Source: Martinezella rhizogenes (lineage in GTDB: Bacteria > Pseudomonadota > Alphaproteobacteria > Rhizobiales > Rhizobiaceae). Taken from it: DNA of 64,000 nt. Made by a program: the position numbers and the translations under genes. Where the stretch lies: the NCBI GenBank assembly GCA_013322215.1, contig JAAMEZ010000041.1:1-64000 (forward strand). The letters run 5' to 3'. The notes beneath the pieces were generated by a model. It saw only the letters and a program-made list of their open reading frames with translations. It was not told the DNA's origin and ran no database searches. Positions 9,173 to 17,901 of the stretch are shown here, piece after piece (within the stretch, counting starts at the first letter, position 1; every line of letters begins with the position of its first letter).

Positions 9173-9845
9173 CGCACGCCCTCACGAGAAACTCAGCACA
9201 TTCACCCGCTTTCACGCGCATCAATTCCAGCAACCATTGGGCCCTCCCCACACCCGGCACTGGCAAATCCTCCGATGGCATCACGCTCACCCGCCACCGC
9301 GTGGTCGACGCCGTCGGCTGCCCGAAATCATTGGCCTCTGTCTGCCGCCTCCAACGACGCACAGCCAATGCCATTGTCCCCGTGCGCTCGGCCGCCAGCT
9401 GCAGGCGGCGCGAGCTGACCATCGGCAGGCGAACGAGTTCACCGACGACGGCGCCGAGCCCACCAAAGGACAGCCCCTCCTCCATATTGGCGAGCACGTC
9501 TTCCTCCTTGTCGGACTCGACGAAGATTATCCGGTCGTGATGCAGTCCGACCTGCGCAAGCGCGGGGAAAAACAGATCTGGTCGCGTCAGACACCACACG
9601 ATCGGCCCCTTCGTCCGTGCCGCTATGCCGGCTGCAAAAAGAGCAGCGGCCGCACCATCGACGGTGCCCGATCCACCACCGGCAAATTCGTGAAGCGCGC
9701 CATGAGCAAGGCCGCCGCCAGGCAGAACCCCATCCATCTCCGGCACGCCAAATGGCAACCAACCGGCTTTTTTCGCCGTGCTGGTTTCGAGCAATGCAAT
9801 ACGCTCCCGCAGATCGCAGATTACCCTTTCGCGGGCAGCAGTCAT
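9093..9845 (-). CDS. imuA: ImuA, RecA/SulA-like mutasome protein
   Basis: A 250-residue protein of the ImuA family, a RecA-fold relative that works with ImuB and DnaE2 in induced mutagenesis. The RecA-like core begins at WLPFGVPEMDGVLPGGGLAHGALHEFAG, where a degenerate Walker A region is expected, and continues through IVWCLTRPDLFFPALAQVGL and RIIFVESDKEEDVL. The C-terminal tail after about residue 228 (GCLDLSSGSADGS) is encoded within the overlap with imuB and looks less conserved. The ATG at 9845 has a GGGAG ribosome site and lies 61 bases downstream of a LexA box. First gene of the operon. Confidence 0.93.
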   Translation of the reverse strand: MTAARERVICDLRERIALLETSTAKKAGWLPFGVPEMDGVLPGGGLAHGALHEFAGGGSGTVDGAAAALFAAGIAARTKGPIVWCLTRPDLFFPALAQVGLHHDRIIFVESDKEEDVLANMEEGLSFGGLGAVVGELVRLPMVSSRRLQLAAERTGTMALAVRRWRRQTEANDFGQPTASTTRWRVSVMPSEDLPVPGVGRAQWLLELMRVKAGECAEFLVRACDDKGCLDLSSGSADGSHSSRRSIHSA

Positions 9846-9906
9846 TGTTCACGGCTCCCTTCAAGGTCGTGTTGGCAGGGCGACTTCATGTCGTGCAAAT
9901 GTCAAT

Positions 9907-9921
9907 GTTCTGTTTTTGTTC
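9907..9921 (-). promoter_or_regulatory. LexA box (GTTC-N7-GTTC) upstream of imuA
   Basis: Positions 9907-9921 read GTTCTGTTTTTGTTC on the plus strand, a perfect match to the alphaproteobacterial LexA direct repeat GTTC-N7-GTTC. It stands 61 bases before the imuA ATG, where it can overlap the leftward promoter and put imuA-imuB-dnaE2 under SOS control. The ligase gene on the other side starts about 200 bases away and may or may not share this control. Confidence 0.88.
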
Positions 9922-10127
9922 CCATATGAGAAAGGAGTCAAGGCGGCAAAAACGTACGAGTATTGTTCCGAACATTAGAAGTTCGAGATTCTTCATGAGA
10001 ATCAGGTGAATAGCTGCGACCAAGAAATTTCGCTGGCTTCTGCAGTCTTATCTCCTGATCGGTGAATAGCGGGGACAATATAGGGATAGTCACAGTATTA
10101 TTAAGGTTTTTCTGATGAACTGGCCGG

Positions 10128-11189
10128 ATGACGAGGCCTCCGAGATCAAAACCCCTCCTTCGCGACACCGAGCCGCCGATCCGCTCAAAGCCGCGCAGGA
10201 AGCGTAATCCAGCTCAACCACAGCTCCTCTTCGATCCCATACCTGATCGCGTCGAGCCGGCGCTGGCCCTATTGAAGGCTAAGCCTCCCACCGGAAACGA
10301 ATGGAGTTGGGAGCTGAAATGGGATGGCTATCGCCTTGCGGTCCATATCGAGCCCCAGCGGATCCGGATCCTTACTCGCGGCGGCCACGACTGGACACAT
10401 CGGTTTCCGGCCATAGAGCAGGCCGCCCGAGCGCTGGGGCCGGCGACGATGATTATCGATGGGGAAGCCGTCGTGCTCGACGATGAGGGGCGGCCGGATT
10501 TCGGGCTGCTGCAGCAATCGCTGGGTGCATTCGGCAAACAAGCTGGCAGGCGCGCCTCCCACGCCGTTCTTTACGCTTTCGATCTTGTTTATCTGGATGG
10601 GCACGATCTGCGCGGTGTTGAATACCGTTCGCGCCGACACCTTCTCGAGGACACGATAAACGGCCCAACGAATGAAGCCAGCGCCATTCGGATATCAGAA
10701 ACATTCGATGCCGAGCCAGCTGTCCTGCTTGAGCATGTCTGCCGCCTCGGCCTGGAAGGCATCGTCGGCAAGCGCCTCGATCAGCCCTATCGTTCGGGCC
10801 GGACCGGGGATTGGGTAAAAGTCAAATGCATCCAGAGCGAGGCTTTCTTCATCGTCGGCTATGAGAGGTCCGCATCGTACCCAGCCGGCTTCGGCTCGTT
10901 AGCGCTCGCCGCCTACCGCGATGGCGATCTCGTCCACGTCGGAAGCGTCGGCACGGGCTTCAAGGGAGCCGAGATCATCCGGTTGCGGAAGATACTGGAC
11001 ACGCTGCGATGGAAGCGAAAGCAGCCGCCCCTGCCCCATTCCGGAACTGCCGACATTGTCTGGGTCCAGCCTACCCTGATCGCCGAGATCGAGTTTCGCG
11101 CCTGGACATCGGACGGGAAACTCCGTCATCCGTCGTACAAGGGCCTGCGGGAACGGCAAGACAATGCCGACGTTTACCAGCTCGACTAG
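10128..11189 (+). CDS. ATP-dependent DNA ligase (LigD ligase-domain type)
   Basis: A 353-residue ATP-dependent DNA ligase. Motif I is ELKWDGYR with the nucleotidyl lysine K64; later motifs include IIDGEAVVLDDEG (motif III), LEGIVGKRLDQPY (motif IV) and WVKVKC (motif V). The C-terminal OB-fold includes VHVGSVGTGF and the end VWVQPTLIAEIEFRAWT. It corresponds to the ligase domain of LigD, without the polymerase and phosphoesterase domains found in full LigD; rhizobial accessory replicons often carry such single-domain ligases. It likely seals nicks or assists Ku-type end joining, although no ku gene is in the window. It diverges from imuA. The ATG at 10128 has no strong ribosome site, so the exact start is less sure. 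Confidence 0.93.
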   Translation: MTRPPRSKPLLRDTEPPIRSKPRRKRNPAQPQLLFDPIPDRVEPALALLKAKPPTGNEWSWELKWDGYRLAVHIEPQRIRILTRGGHDWTHRFPAIEQAARALGPATMIIDGEAVVLDDEGRPDFGLLQQSLGAFGKQAGRRASHAVLYAFDLVYLDGHDLRGVEYRSRRHLLEDTINGPTNEASAIRISETFDAEPAVLLEHVCRLGLEGIVGKRLDQPYRSGRTGDWVKVKCIQSEAFFIVGYERSASYPAGFGSLALAAYRDGDLVHVGSVGTGFKGAEIIRLRKILDTLRWKRKQPPLPHSGTADIVWVQPTLIAEIEFRAWTSDGKLRHPSYKGLRERQDNADVYQLD

Positions 11190-11244
11190 CGAAACAAGCG
11201 ACATGCGCTAGAGTAGCCGTATTTGGTCGAGCGGAGGGGGTCGC

Positions 11245-12018
11245 ATGTGTAATCTCTATCGGATGGAGGACAAGGACTGGGTTTCAAAATGGGCTCAGGA
11301 CGCCGAGAGCCTCATCAACCTCATGCCAGCCTATCAAATGAACCCCGATCAGATGGGACCGATTGTCCGCAACACCGCTGATGGGAGGAAACAATTGGCA
11401 CATGCGCGATGGGGTCTTCCCTCGCCGCGGTTCACCTTGGAAAAGGCCGCCAAAGCCAAGGCCGAAAAACTGAAAGCCAAAGGGAAGCCCGCCGATCTTG
11501 AAGAGCTCATCCGCATGGAGGCGGACCGCGGCACGACCAACGTCCGCAAGCTCACCTTCCCACACTGGAAACGATGGTTTGGTGTTGAGCACCGATGCCT
11601 CGTCCCGGTCACCAGCTTCGCCGAACCCGATCCCGCCAGCCAGCAATCCGGGGGGAACGTGCCGAACGCCTGGTTTGCACGGGACGAGGAAAAGTCGCTG
11701 ATGTTCTTCGCCGGCATCCATGTCCCGCAATGGCAGAGCGTCCGCAAGGTGAAGGATGGGCCGACGACCGACGACCTCTATGGGTTTTTGACCACTGATC
11801 CCAACAATCTCGTGAAGCCTATCCATGAGAAGGCGATGCCTGTTCTTCTCCTGACCGAAGAGGAGACCGAGGTGTGGATGCAGGCGCCATGGGACGAAGC
11901 CAAAGATCTGGCACGGCCTTTGCCAGATGATGCGTTGATCATTTCGTCGCGCGAACCATACGGATCTTCGATCGTCTCGAAATCGGGCGACCCACTAGAG
12001 CACAAACTGCTGCTTTAG
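11245..12018 (+). CDS. SRAP (SOS response-associated peptidase, YedK/HMCES) protein
   Basis: A 257-residue SRAP-family protein. After removal of Met1 the invariant Cys2 (MCNLYRM) becomes N-terminal; in YedK/HMCES it forms a covalent adduct with abasic sites in single-stranded DNA. Other visible family features are WGLPSPRF, an acidic residue in VTSFAEPDP in the active-site strand, and the histidine in KPIHEKAMPVLL. The ATG is preceded by a strong GGAGGGGG ribosome site. It follows the ligase gene by 55 bases on the same strand, so it may be co-transcribed. Together with imuAB-dnaE2 it makes a DNA damage tolerance block. Confidence 0.94.
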   Translation: MCNLYRMEDKDWVSKWAQDAESLINLMPAYQMNPDQMGPIVRNTADGRKQLAHARWGLPSPRFTLEKAAKAKAEKLKAKGKPADLEELIRMEADRGTTNVRKLTFPHWKRWFGVEHRCLVPVTSFAEPDPASQQSGGNVPNAWFARDEEKSLMFFAGIHVPQWQSVRKVKDGPTTDDLYGFLTTDPNNLVKPIHEKAMPVLLLTEEETEVWMQAPWDEAKDLARPLPDDALIISSREPYGSSIVSKSGDPLEHKLLL

Positions 12019-12275
12019 CTGGGCCGACCCATCGCTGAAGCAGACGGGGTGCCCTCGCAAGCACAAGAGCGGCTGAAGCGAAATTTTACACCCGCCGCCA
12101 CGACTCTCAAACGCACCCGCGAAAGGCTGTCTGGCAGTACGTATCCGTCCGGTTCTCACACGTCGGACGTAGCGTTGTGACTGAGCGCCAATATCTTCTG
12201 TATTCCGCCGATTGGATTGGCCTGGTGGATGACCAGCATGACCGGATCGGTACCGACTTCGATCCGGTCGTGACC

Positions 12276-12683
12276 TCACTCCGACTTCTGACACACGGCC
12301 TCGACGTTGACCCCGTCCGGATCGATCACGAACGCCGCATAATAGGCTGGATGATAGTGGGGCCTGATGCCGGGCGCACCATTGTCACGGCCGCCTTGCG
12401 CCATCACCGCCGCGTAAAAGGCATCGACCGTTGCTCTACTTTCGGCTTCGAACGCGATGTGGATGCCCGTCCCGCGCGGACCATCCGGGACGGCATGGCG
12501 GCTGTCGCTGGACAGCCAGAAGAAAGGCTTTCGACCAGTTCCATAGCCTATGCCGTGATAGCCGCCGGTCTGTCCGGGCTTCACTTCCATCACGGTCGTA
12601 ATGCCGAGCGGCTTGAGTGCAGCATCGTAAAATTGCCGTGCGCTTTCGATGTCCGGGGGGCTGATGCCCATATGGTCAATCAT
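12276..12683 (-). CDS. VOC (glyoxalase/bleomycin-resistance fold) protein
   Basis: A 135-residue single-module vicinal-oxygen-chelate protein. It starts MIDHMGISPPDIESARQFYDAAL with a first metal-type histidine at residue 4; GIHIAFEAES provides the second, and DPDGVNVEAVCQK at the C terminus provides the glutamate. Proteins of this size act as dimers in glyoxalase-, dioxygenase- or resistance-type reactions; the substrate cannot be told. The frame is open to 12779, but the ATG at 12683 has a GAGGG ribosome site and begins the fold, so it is chosen. It lies convergent to the SRAP gene with a 257-base empty gap. Confidence 0.85.
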   Translation of the reverse strand: MIDHMGISPPDIESARQFYDAALKPLGITTVMEVKPGQTGGYHGIGYGTGRKPFFWLSSDSRHAVPDGPRGTGIHIAFEAESRATVDAFYAAVMAQGGRDNGAPGIRPHYHPAYYAAFVIDPDGVNVEAVCQKSE

Positions 12684-13169
12684 AACTATGCCCTCTATGG
12701 CTATGTTCTTCCTGGCTTGTATCAGGTCTGGCTGAAGATCGGGTTGCGTTATATCAAGGCGTCGAGGCGACGACGGCAATGCTTCGCTCCGCCCGCCGGA
12801 CGTCGGCCGCGGCGCGATAATTGAGCCCCTAGTTCCACGGCAGCAGTTCGCCGAGTCGGTTTGCCGGATGGACGGTATCCAACAAAATCAAACGAATTTC
12901 TGACACCAACCGTCGCCCGCAGCCGGAGTCTCGTAGAGTTAGAATGATCGCGACGCATCTGGAAAAATTGAACGGAGAGTCAACGCGCCGCAGTCCAACA
13001 TGGGGGCGGACTGCCCGATGGAGCAATCGGCGGTCCGCTTTTGATCATCGCCGGCCGGTTTACGGCCAAGGAAACCTTCCCTGTCGACTTGTTCACGGCC
13101 GTCAACACCGAAGCGTCGCTGGACGAGGTCCGGCATGCGAGCAGCCCATGGTGGGCCGGTTTCTCTCTG
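12684..13169. other. Gene-poor stretch with a possible IS66-type transposase remnant
   Basis: No intact gene is seen in these 486 bases. On the minus strand at about 12830-12895 a short frame ends DTVHPANRLGELLPWN and a stop, which resembles the extreme C terminus of IS66-family transposases (typical endings are RIDELLPW or similar). The match covers only some 15 residues and no inverted repeat was found, so this is a weak trace of a former insertion at most. It sits at the junction between the DNA repair block and the organosulfur operon. Confidence 0.3.
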
Positions 13170-13664
13170 TCAATCCGGATGGCGGTGTATTGGATCAACC
13201 CAATAAACCTCTTCCGGCTTCTCTACAGGATCGACATCCGTGATGTTGACGACGACTGCCTCGTTGTCCGATCGCACCAGGACGCACTCGAGCACGTTGT
13301 CAGGATCGGCATTGATTTCCTGGTGCGGTACGTAAGGCGGCACGAAGATGAAGTCGCCTGGTCCCGCCTCCGCGACATATTCCAAATGATCCCCCCAGCG
13401 CATACGGGCCTTGCCACGGATCACGAAAATAACGCTTTCGAGCGCACCGTGGTGGTGGACCCCGGTCTTGGCGTTCGGCTCGATTGCGACGGTGCCTGCC
13501 CAGATTTTCTGTGCGCCGACGCGGGCATGATTGACGGCTGCCTGCCGGAACATGCCAGGCGTCTGGGCCGTGTTGGAATCGAGCTGGTCGCCCTTGATGA
13601 CACGGATCCCGTTGTGCTTCCAATGGTCCGAGTGATGGTGGTCGTGGTGATGGTCGTCGCTCAT
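13170..13664 (-). CDS. Cupin-domain protein with histidine-rich N terminus
   Basis: A 164-residue cupin. Motif 1 is seen in TGVHHHGALESVIFVIRG (metal-type histidines and glutamate) and motif 2 in GDFIFVPPYVPHQEIN. The N terminus is unusually rich in histidine and aspartate (DDHHHDHHHSDH), likely a metal-binding tail. A larger frame runs up to 14036, but the ATG at 13664 has an AGGAC ribosome site and lies 13 bases after the rhodanese stop. Last gene of the organosulfur operon, so a thiol- or sulfur-oxidising dioxygenase is a fair guess, but substrate residues are not diagnostic. A nickel or iron binding role is equally possible. Confidence 0.85.
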   Translation of the reverse strand: MSDDHHHDHHHSDHWKHNGIRVIKGDQLDSNTAQTPGMFRQAAVNHARVGAQKIWAGTVAIEPNAKTGVHHHGALESVIFVIRGKARMRWGDHLEYVAEAGPGDFIFVPPYVPHQEINADPDNVLECVLVRSDNEAVVVNITDVDPVEKPEEVYWVDPIHRHPD

Positions 13665-13677
13665 GGTGCGGTCCTGC

Positions 13678-15279
13678 TCAGATGACGTTGAAGAAGTGCG
13701 TGCCGTCGCGATCGAGCTGCGCGACCAGTCCGTATTCCCAGTCGAGATAGGCCTGCATAGCCTCCACGGGGGCGTCCGTGCCTTCGTAGGGCCGACGATA
13801 GCGATCGATGCGGGGTGATGCGAGGTGGGACTCATCGGTTTCCAGGATTCGACCGGCAGCCTTCCAGGCAGCGTTGCCGCCCTCAAAAACGAGGACTGGA
13901 ACATCGACCAGTTTCTTAAGGTCGACGGCGGCATAAATGGCGAGCGCGCTTGTGCCGCATGTGACGACGTAGGTTTTTGCGGGAGGCGCGCGCTTGATCG
14001 CTTCCGGGAGCTGGGAGCGTAGCGCGAACCACGCACCCGGGATGTGCCCCTTTAGGTAGTTCGCGCTGGTCGTGAAATCGAGCACGACGATATCGGAATT
14101 CGGATTGGAGATCGCGGAAGAAAGATCGCGGACGCAGATCGTCGGGGTCGGCTCGACTTCGGGCGATATGCTCTTGAAGGATCCTTGTTCGCTGATGGCA
14201 TCACTCGGAGCCTGTTCTACGACATAGACTTCCCAACCCATCTGCGCGAGCCACGACGCTGCCATATTGGCACGCGTTGTCTCGTCGTCGCTTAGTACGA
14301 TACGCGCACCACGGACAGGCGCGTAGTGATCAGTCTCCTGTACAAGCTGTCCGCCTGGCACGTGCATGAAGCCCGGCAGGTGGCCTTCGAGGTATTCTGG
14401 TTCGGTGCGGACGTCGATCAGATAAGTCGTTCGGTCCGGGGTTTGAAGGCTGCCGATGTCCGACAGAGCAATGCTCCGAACACCCGCGCGCGCGGCGACG
14501 GCTGCAGCGGATTTTTGCGCCTCCGAGCGGTCCCTGGCTTCGACGTCAGCGAAGCTCCTGCTCGCTCCATGTTCCAGTGTCTGACCTGCCAAAGTCCATC
14601 CAATTGTTCCGTTGCGAAGACCGACGACCTTGTTCGGTATCCCGGCATTGATGAGAGACTGCGTTCCGATGATGCTGCGTGTGCGGCCAGCACAGTTGAC
14701 GATCACAAGGGTCTCGGGATCGGGAGCAAGGTCCCGTGCGCGCAGGACGAGTTCACCACCGGGAACGTTGATACCCTTTGGAATGCTCATCGTTTGATAT
14801 TCGTCAAAACGGCGTGCATCGAAAACGACCGCGTTGGCTCCTTCATCTAGAAGCGCCTTTACCTTGGTCGCGTCCCAGAGCGGCGTGTGCCTTTTCGCTT
14901 CGACCAGTTCACCGAATGACTTGCTCGGCACGTTGACGTCAATGAACAGTTCGCCGCCGTCGGCCTTCCACGCTTCCAATCCCCCTTCGAGGATATGGAC
15001 ATTCGTGTAGCCGAGCGATTTCAGTTTCTCGACGGCGATGGGAGCGAGGTCTCGTATGCCATCGTGACCATACAGAACGATCAGCGTATCGCGTTGTGGG
15101 ATCCTGCGCCATGCATCCAGTTCAAGCCGGGCAATGGGAAAGTTGGCTGCCCAGAGGGGATGCCCTTGCGCGAAAGGATCTTCTTCGCGGACGTCGGCGA
15201 GAAGGATTTCCGAGCGGGCCAGAAGATGCTGCCGCACTTCGTCGTACCTGAGGCTGTGCTTCGTTGTCGGGGCTGACAT
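13678..15279 (-). CDS. Four-domain rhodanese-like protein
   Basis: A 533-residue protein made of four tandem rhodanese domains at about 1-120, 130-240, 265-360 and 380-485. Only the second has a canonical active-site loop (NCAGRTRS, C196); the fourth has a cysteine in CGTSALA (C441); the first (YGHDGIR) and third (LSDDETT) have lost the cysteine and probably serve structure or regulation. Rhodaneses move sulfane sulfur from thiosulfate or persulfides to thiophilic acceptors. There is no signal peptide, so it works in the cytoplasm. It sits between the LysR and cupin genes in the organosulfur operon, where it could handle sulfite/sulfide-level sulfur released by the monooxygenase. Confidence 0.93.
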   Translation of the reverse strand: MSAPTTKHSLRYDEVRQHLLARSEILLADVREEDPFAQGHPLWAANFPIARLELDAWRRIPQRDTLIVLYGHDGIRDLAPIAVEKLKSLGYTNVHILEGGLEAWKADGGELFIDVNVPSKSFGELVEAKRHTPLWDATKVKALLDEGANAVVFDARRFDEYQTMSIPKGINVPGGELVLRARDLAPDPETLVIVNCAGRTRSIIGTQSLINAGIPNKVVGLRNGTIGWTLAGQTLEHGASRSFADVEARDRSEAQKSAAAVAARAGVRSIALSDIGSLQTPDRTTYLIDVRTEPEYLEGHLPGFMHVPGGQLVQETDHYAPVRGARIVLSDDETTRANMAASWLAQMGWEVYVVEQAPSDAISEQGSFKSISPEVEPTPTICVRDLSSAISNPNSDIVVLDFTTSANYLKGHIPGAWFALRSQLPEAIKRAPPAKTYVVTCGTSALAIYAAVDLKKLVDVPVLVFEGGNAAWKAAGRILETDESHLASPRIDRYRRPYEGTDAPVEAMQAYLDWEYGLVAQLDRDGTHFFNVI

Positions 15280-15310
15280 ATTTTCTCCTGCTATCGATCT
15301 CGTGAGCTAT

Positions 15311-16264
15311 TCACGAGGTGATGGTCTGGTTGGCAGCTTCAAAGTCGACCAGCCTGCTCGGAGCTGCCGCCCCCTGAAACAGCGTTGCGGCTCTCGCTCC
15401 AAAAGCGCTGATGGGTGGTTCGAGAGCACCGAGAGTCGGCGCGTGACAGAGCCAGAGTTCTGCGCGCAACGAAAAGTCGCTGACCGTGATGATCTCCAGT
15501 TTGGTACGGTGGGGGCTCATCTCCAGAAGGGGCACGGGAACGAGTCCAAGTCCGAGACCTGCGGCAACCATCTCCAACTGCGTCTCTCGAGCAAAGGTGT
15601 CGAGATTGACTTTGAACGGAAGATTGAGCGCCGCATGCGCCCGCTGCAGTTCCGCCCGGAAACCGCATCCGTCGGGGTTCAGAATCCACCCGGATTTGTG
15701 AAGGGTGCCAAGGCGTTGGGCACGGTCTCCGCCCGATCCGAGCGGCCCCACGATCGCCATCTCGACCTGCGCCAGCGAAACGGCGGTCACTTTGTGCGGA
15801 AAGATTTTCCGTGTGGGCATCAATACGATCGCAGCATCGATCTGGCCGTCGACGAGCTTTTCAACAATCTGGTTCGCCCAGCCTGTGGTGGCACGTATAG
15901 ACAGTTCCGGCCATCGCTCCCGTTGCAGATGGACTATGTCGGCAAGAATCACATCGCAGACCGCCTGGGTCAGTCCCAAGCGCGCACCACCCGTCAGGTT
16001 CGAGCGGGCACTCAACGTCAAGCGGAGCTTGTCGACTTCCTTGAGGATATTGAGGCACTGCTCGTGGACGCCGAGACCTACGGTGGTTGGAACGGGTGGC
16101 TTGACGCTTCTGTCGAGCAGGGTAACACCGAGGTCCTTCTCGAGGTTCTGGATGCGCTTCGAGATCGCCGACTGGGTCAACGAAAGAATAGCCGCCGCTT
16201 GGCTGAGCGACCTGGCTCCGACCACGGCGATGAAAGCTTCGATGTCGTCGAGGTTCATTTGCAA
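15311..16264 (-). CDS. LysR-type transcriptional regulator in the organosulfur operon
   Basis: A 317-residue LysR-family regulator. The winged HTH is at residues 1-65 (LDDIEAFIAVVGARSLSQAAAILSLTQSAISKRIQNLE), followed by the two-lobed effector domain from about 95. It overlaps the ATPase gene before it by 10 bases and precedes the rhodanese by 31 bases, so it is transcribed inside the operon that it probably controls, rather than divergently as is usual. It could sense sulfate limitation or a sulfur metabolite, as CysB/Cbl or SsuR-type regulators do; the sequence does not identify the ligand. A 19-bp inverted repeat before the first operon gene (20223-20241) is a possible target. Confidence 0.93.
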   Translation of the reverse strand: MQMNLDDIEAFIAVVGARSLSQAAAILSLTQSAISKRIQNLEKDLGVTLLDRSVKPPVPTTVGLGVHEQCLNILKEVDKLRLTLSARSNLTGGARLGLTQAVCDVILADIVHLQRERWPELSIRATTGWANQIVEKLVDGQIDAAIVLMPTRKIFPHKVTAVSLAQVEMAIVGPLGSGGDRAQRLGTLHKSGWILNPDGCGFRAELQRAHAALNLPFKVNLDTFARETQLEMVAAGLGLGLVPVPLLEMSPHRTKLEIITVSDFSLRAELWLCHAPTLGALEPPISAFGARAATLFQGAAAPSRLVDFEAANQTITS

Positions 16265-17070
16265 TCGTCTCCGCTTGGTGCATTTCTGGAGTTCAGTACC
16301 CTGGAAAGAACCTTCTCCTCAATTGACGTGAACGCCTGCGAACTGCGCACACGAGGATGCGCAAGCTCGATATCCAGCTCGAGAACGATCTCGCCTTTCT
16401 CCATCAAGATGACGCGATCGCCAAGAGCAATGGCCTCCTCGACGTCGTGTGTGACGAGAAGGACAGTGAATCCGTGGCGCGCACGGATGCTTTCGATGAG
16501 GTTCTGCATTTCAAGTCTCGTCAGTGCATCCAGTGCGCCGAGCGGTTCGTCAAGCAGCAGGAGACGCGGCCGGTGTATAAGGGCACGGGCAAGGGCAACG
16601 CGCTGCCTCTGTCCACCTGATAATTGGGACGGCCATTTGTCAGCGTGTTCGGAAAGACCAACCTCGGCAAGCGCCTTGCGTGCGCGGTTCTGCCATGGAT
16701 TGGGCAGGCCGATCCCGATGTTTTGGAGAACGGTTCTCCAGGGCAAGAGGCGCGCGTCCTGGAACATCATCCGCACCTCACCGGAGATTTCGGACAGGGG
16801 ATTTCCGTCGATCTGGATTGTCCCGCCATCGATAGTTTCGAGGTCCGCGATCAGCCGCAGTAGAGTGGACTTCCCACAGCCCGAGCGGCCGACAATCGAA
16901 AGAAACTGACCGGCGGGTACGTTGAGCGAAAGGCCCTTGAGAACCTCCGTCCCGTCAAAGCCCTTCCACAGGCCGAGGATGTCCAGCGCGGCTCCGCCCG
17001 CGGAGGTGTTGCTTAACGAAACCTCTTTTGCCACGTTCGGCCGCGTCGATTTCAAGGAGACTAAAGTCAC
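16255..17070 (-). CDS. ssuB: SsuB-like ABC transporter ATPase (aliphatic sulfonate/taurine type)
   Basis: A 271-residue ABC ATPase with Walker A GRSGCGKST, Q-loop MMFQDARLLPW, signature LSGGQRQR, Walker B LLLLDEPLGALD and switch histidine VTHDVEEA. The Q-loop and short length are typical of the SsuB/TauB/NrtD group that energises uptake of sulfonates, taurine or related small anions. It follows the permease by 12 bases and overlaps the LysR gene by 10. The first 30 residues are poorly conserved, so the true start could be a later codon. Confidence 0.92.
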   Translation of the reverse strand: MTLVSLKSTRPNVAKEVSLSNTSAGGAALDILGLWKGFDGTEVLKGLSLNVPAGQFLSIVGRSGCGKSTLLRLIADLETIDGGTIQIDGNPLSEISGEVRMMFQDARLLPWRTVLQNIGIGLPNPWQNRARKALAEVGLSEHADKWPSQLSGGQRQRVALARALIHRPRLLLLDEPLGALDALTRLEMQNLIESIRARHGFTVLLVTHDVEEAIALGDRVILMEKGEIVLELDIELAHPRVRSSQAFTSIEEKVLSRVLNSRNAPSGDDCK

Positions 17071-17082
17071 CAGAGACCTCTC

Positions 17083-17883
17083 TTACTTCTGATAGGATGG
17101 ATGCCAGCGTAGCCAACGGTTCTCCGCGAGCCGCGCCAGCCAGTCTGTCAGCTTGCCGAGAAGCGCGTACAGGATGATCGAGAGCACCACGACATCGGCC
17201 TGAAGGAATTCGCGCGCGTTCGTAGCGAGAAGGCCGATACCCGAACTCGCTGCGATCGTCTCGGCGACGATCAGCACGATCCAGGCCACCCCGAGCGCGT
17301 ACCGCACACCAACGAGAATAGACGACATGGCTCCAGGCAGTATGATGTCACGTAGAAGACCGGTTCGTGTCAGTCCGTAGTTCCGCCCCATCTCGATCAG
17401 ACCCTGATCGACTGATTTGATGCCGTGGAAGGTGTTGAGGTAGATCGGAAACATGGTGGCGAACGCTACGAGGAAAATCTTGGCTTCCTCGCCGATTCCG
17501 AACCACATGATGACGAGCGGCACCATGGCGAGCGATGGAATGTTGCGGAGCATCTGAAGCGAGCTGTCGAAGAGCGTTTCCCCGGTTCGCCAAAGGCCGT
17601 TCACAAAACCGAAGAACAGCCCCAGAGCCGCACCTATACCGAAGCCGACGGCCGCTCGCCAAAAACTGGCTGCCATATGCTGCACAAGCTCGCCGCTTGC
17701 CGCCAGAGACCAGGCGGCCTCCAGGACGGCGAGCGGCGAGGGTAGAATGCCTTGGGAGAGCAGTCCTCCCGATGAGGCGATCTGCCAGAGAATGACGACG
17801 ATTACAGGAAACGCCCACGGAGCAAATGCCTGGGCCAGATACCGTCCTGCTGTGATTGGAGTCTTCGCGCTGGTCGTCATCAT
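17083..17883 (-). CDS. ssuC: SsuC-like ABC transporter permease
   Basis: A 266-residue inner-membrane permease with about six hydrophobic segments and the EAA-type coupling loop (EMGRNYGLTRTGLLRDIILPGAMSSILVGVRYALG). The WFGIGEEAKIF segment is characteristic of the SsuC/TauC/NrtB permeases. It pairs with the ATPase 12 bases downstream and the binding protein 18 bases upstream to form an importer for sulfonate-like compounds. Assignment to the family is firm; the precise substrate is inferred from the LLM monooxygenase in the same operon. Confidence 0.92.
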   Translation of the reverse strand: MMTTSAKTPITAGRYLAQAFAPWAFPVIVVILWQIASSGGLLSQGILPSPLAVLEAAWSLAASGELVQHMAASFWRAAVGFGIGAALGLFFGFVNGLWRTGETLFDSSLQMLRNIPSLAMVPLVIMWFGIGEEAKIFLVAFATMFPIYLNTFHGIKSVDQGLIEMGRNYGLTRTGLLRDIILPGAMSSILVGVRYALGVAWIVLIVAETIAASSGIGLLATNAREFLQADVVVLSIILYALLGKLTDWLARLAENRWLRWHPSYQK

Positions 17884-17901
17884 CGTCAGCCTCTGCGTTC
17901 G

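Noticed and set aside
12177..12824. Plus-strand frame of 215 residues
   Set aside because: Antisense to the VOC gene and gene-poor DNA; no domain.
15134..16909. Plus-strand frame of 591 residues
   Set aside because: Antisense to the LysR, ssuB and rhodanese genes; no domain, while the opposite strand has full motifs.
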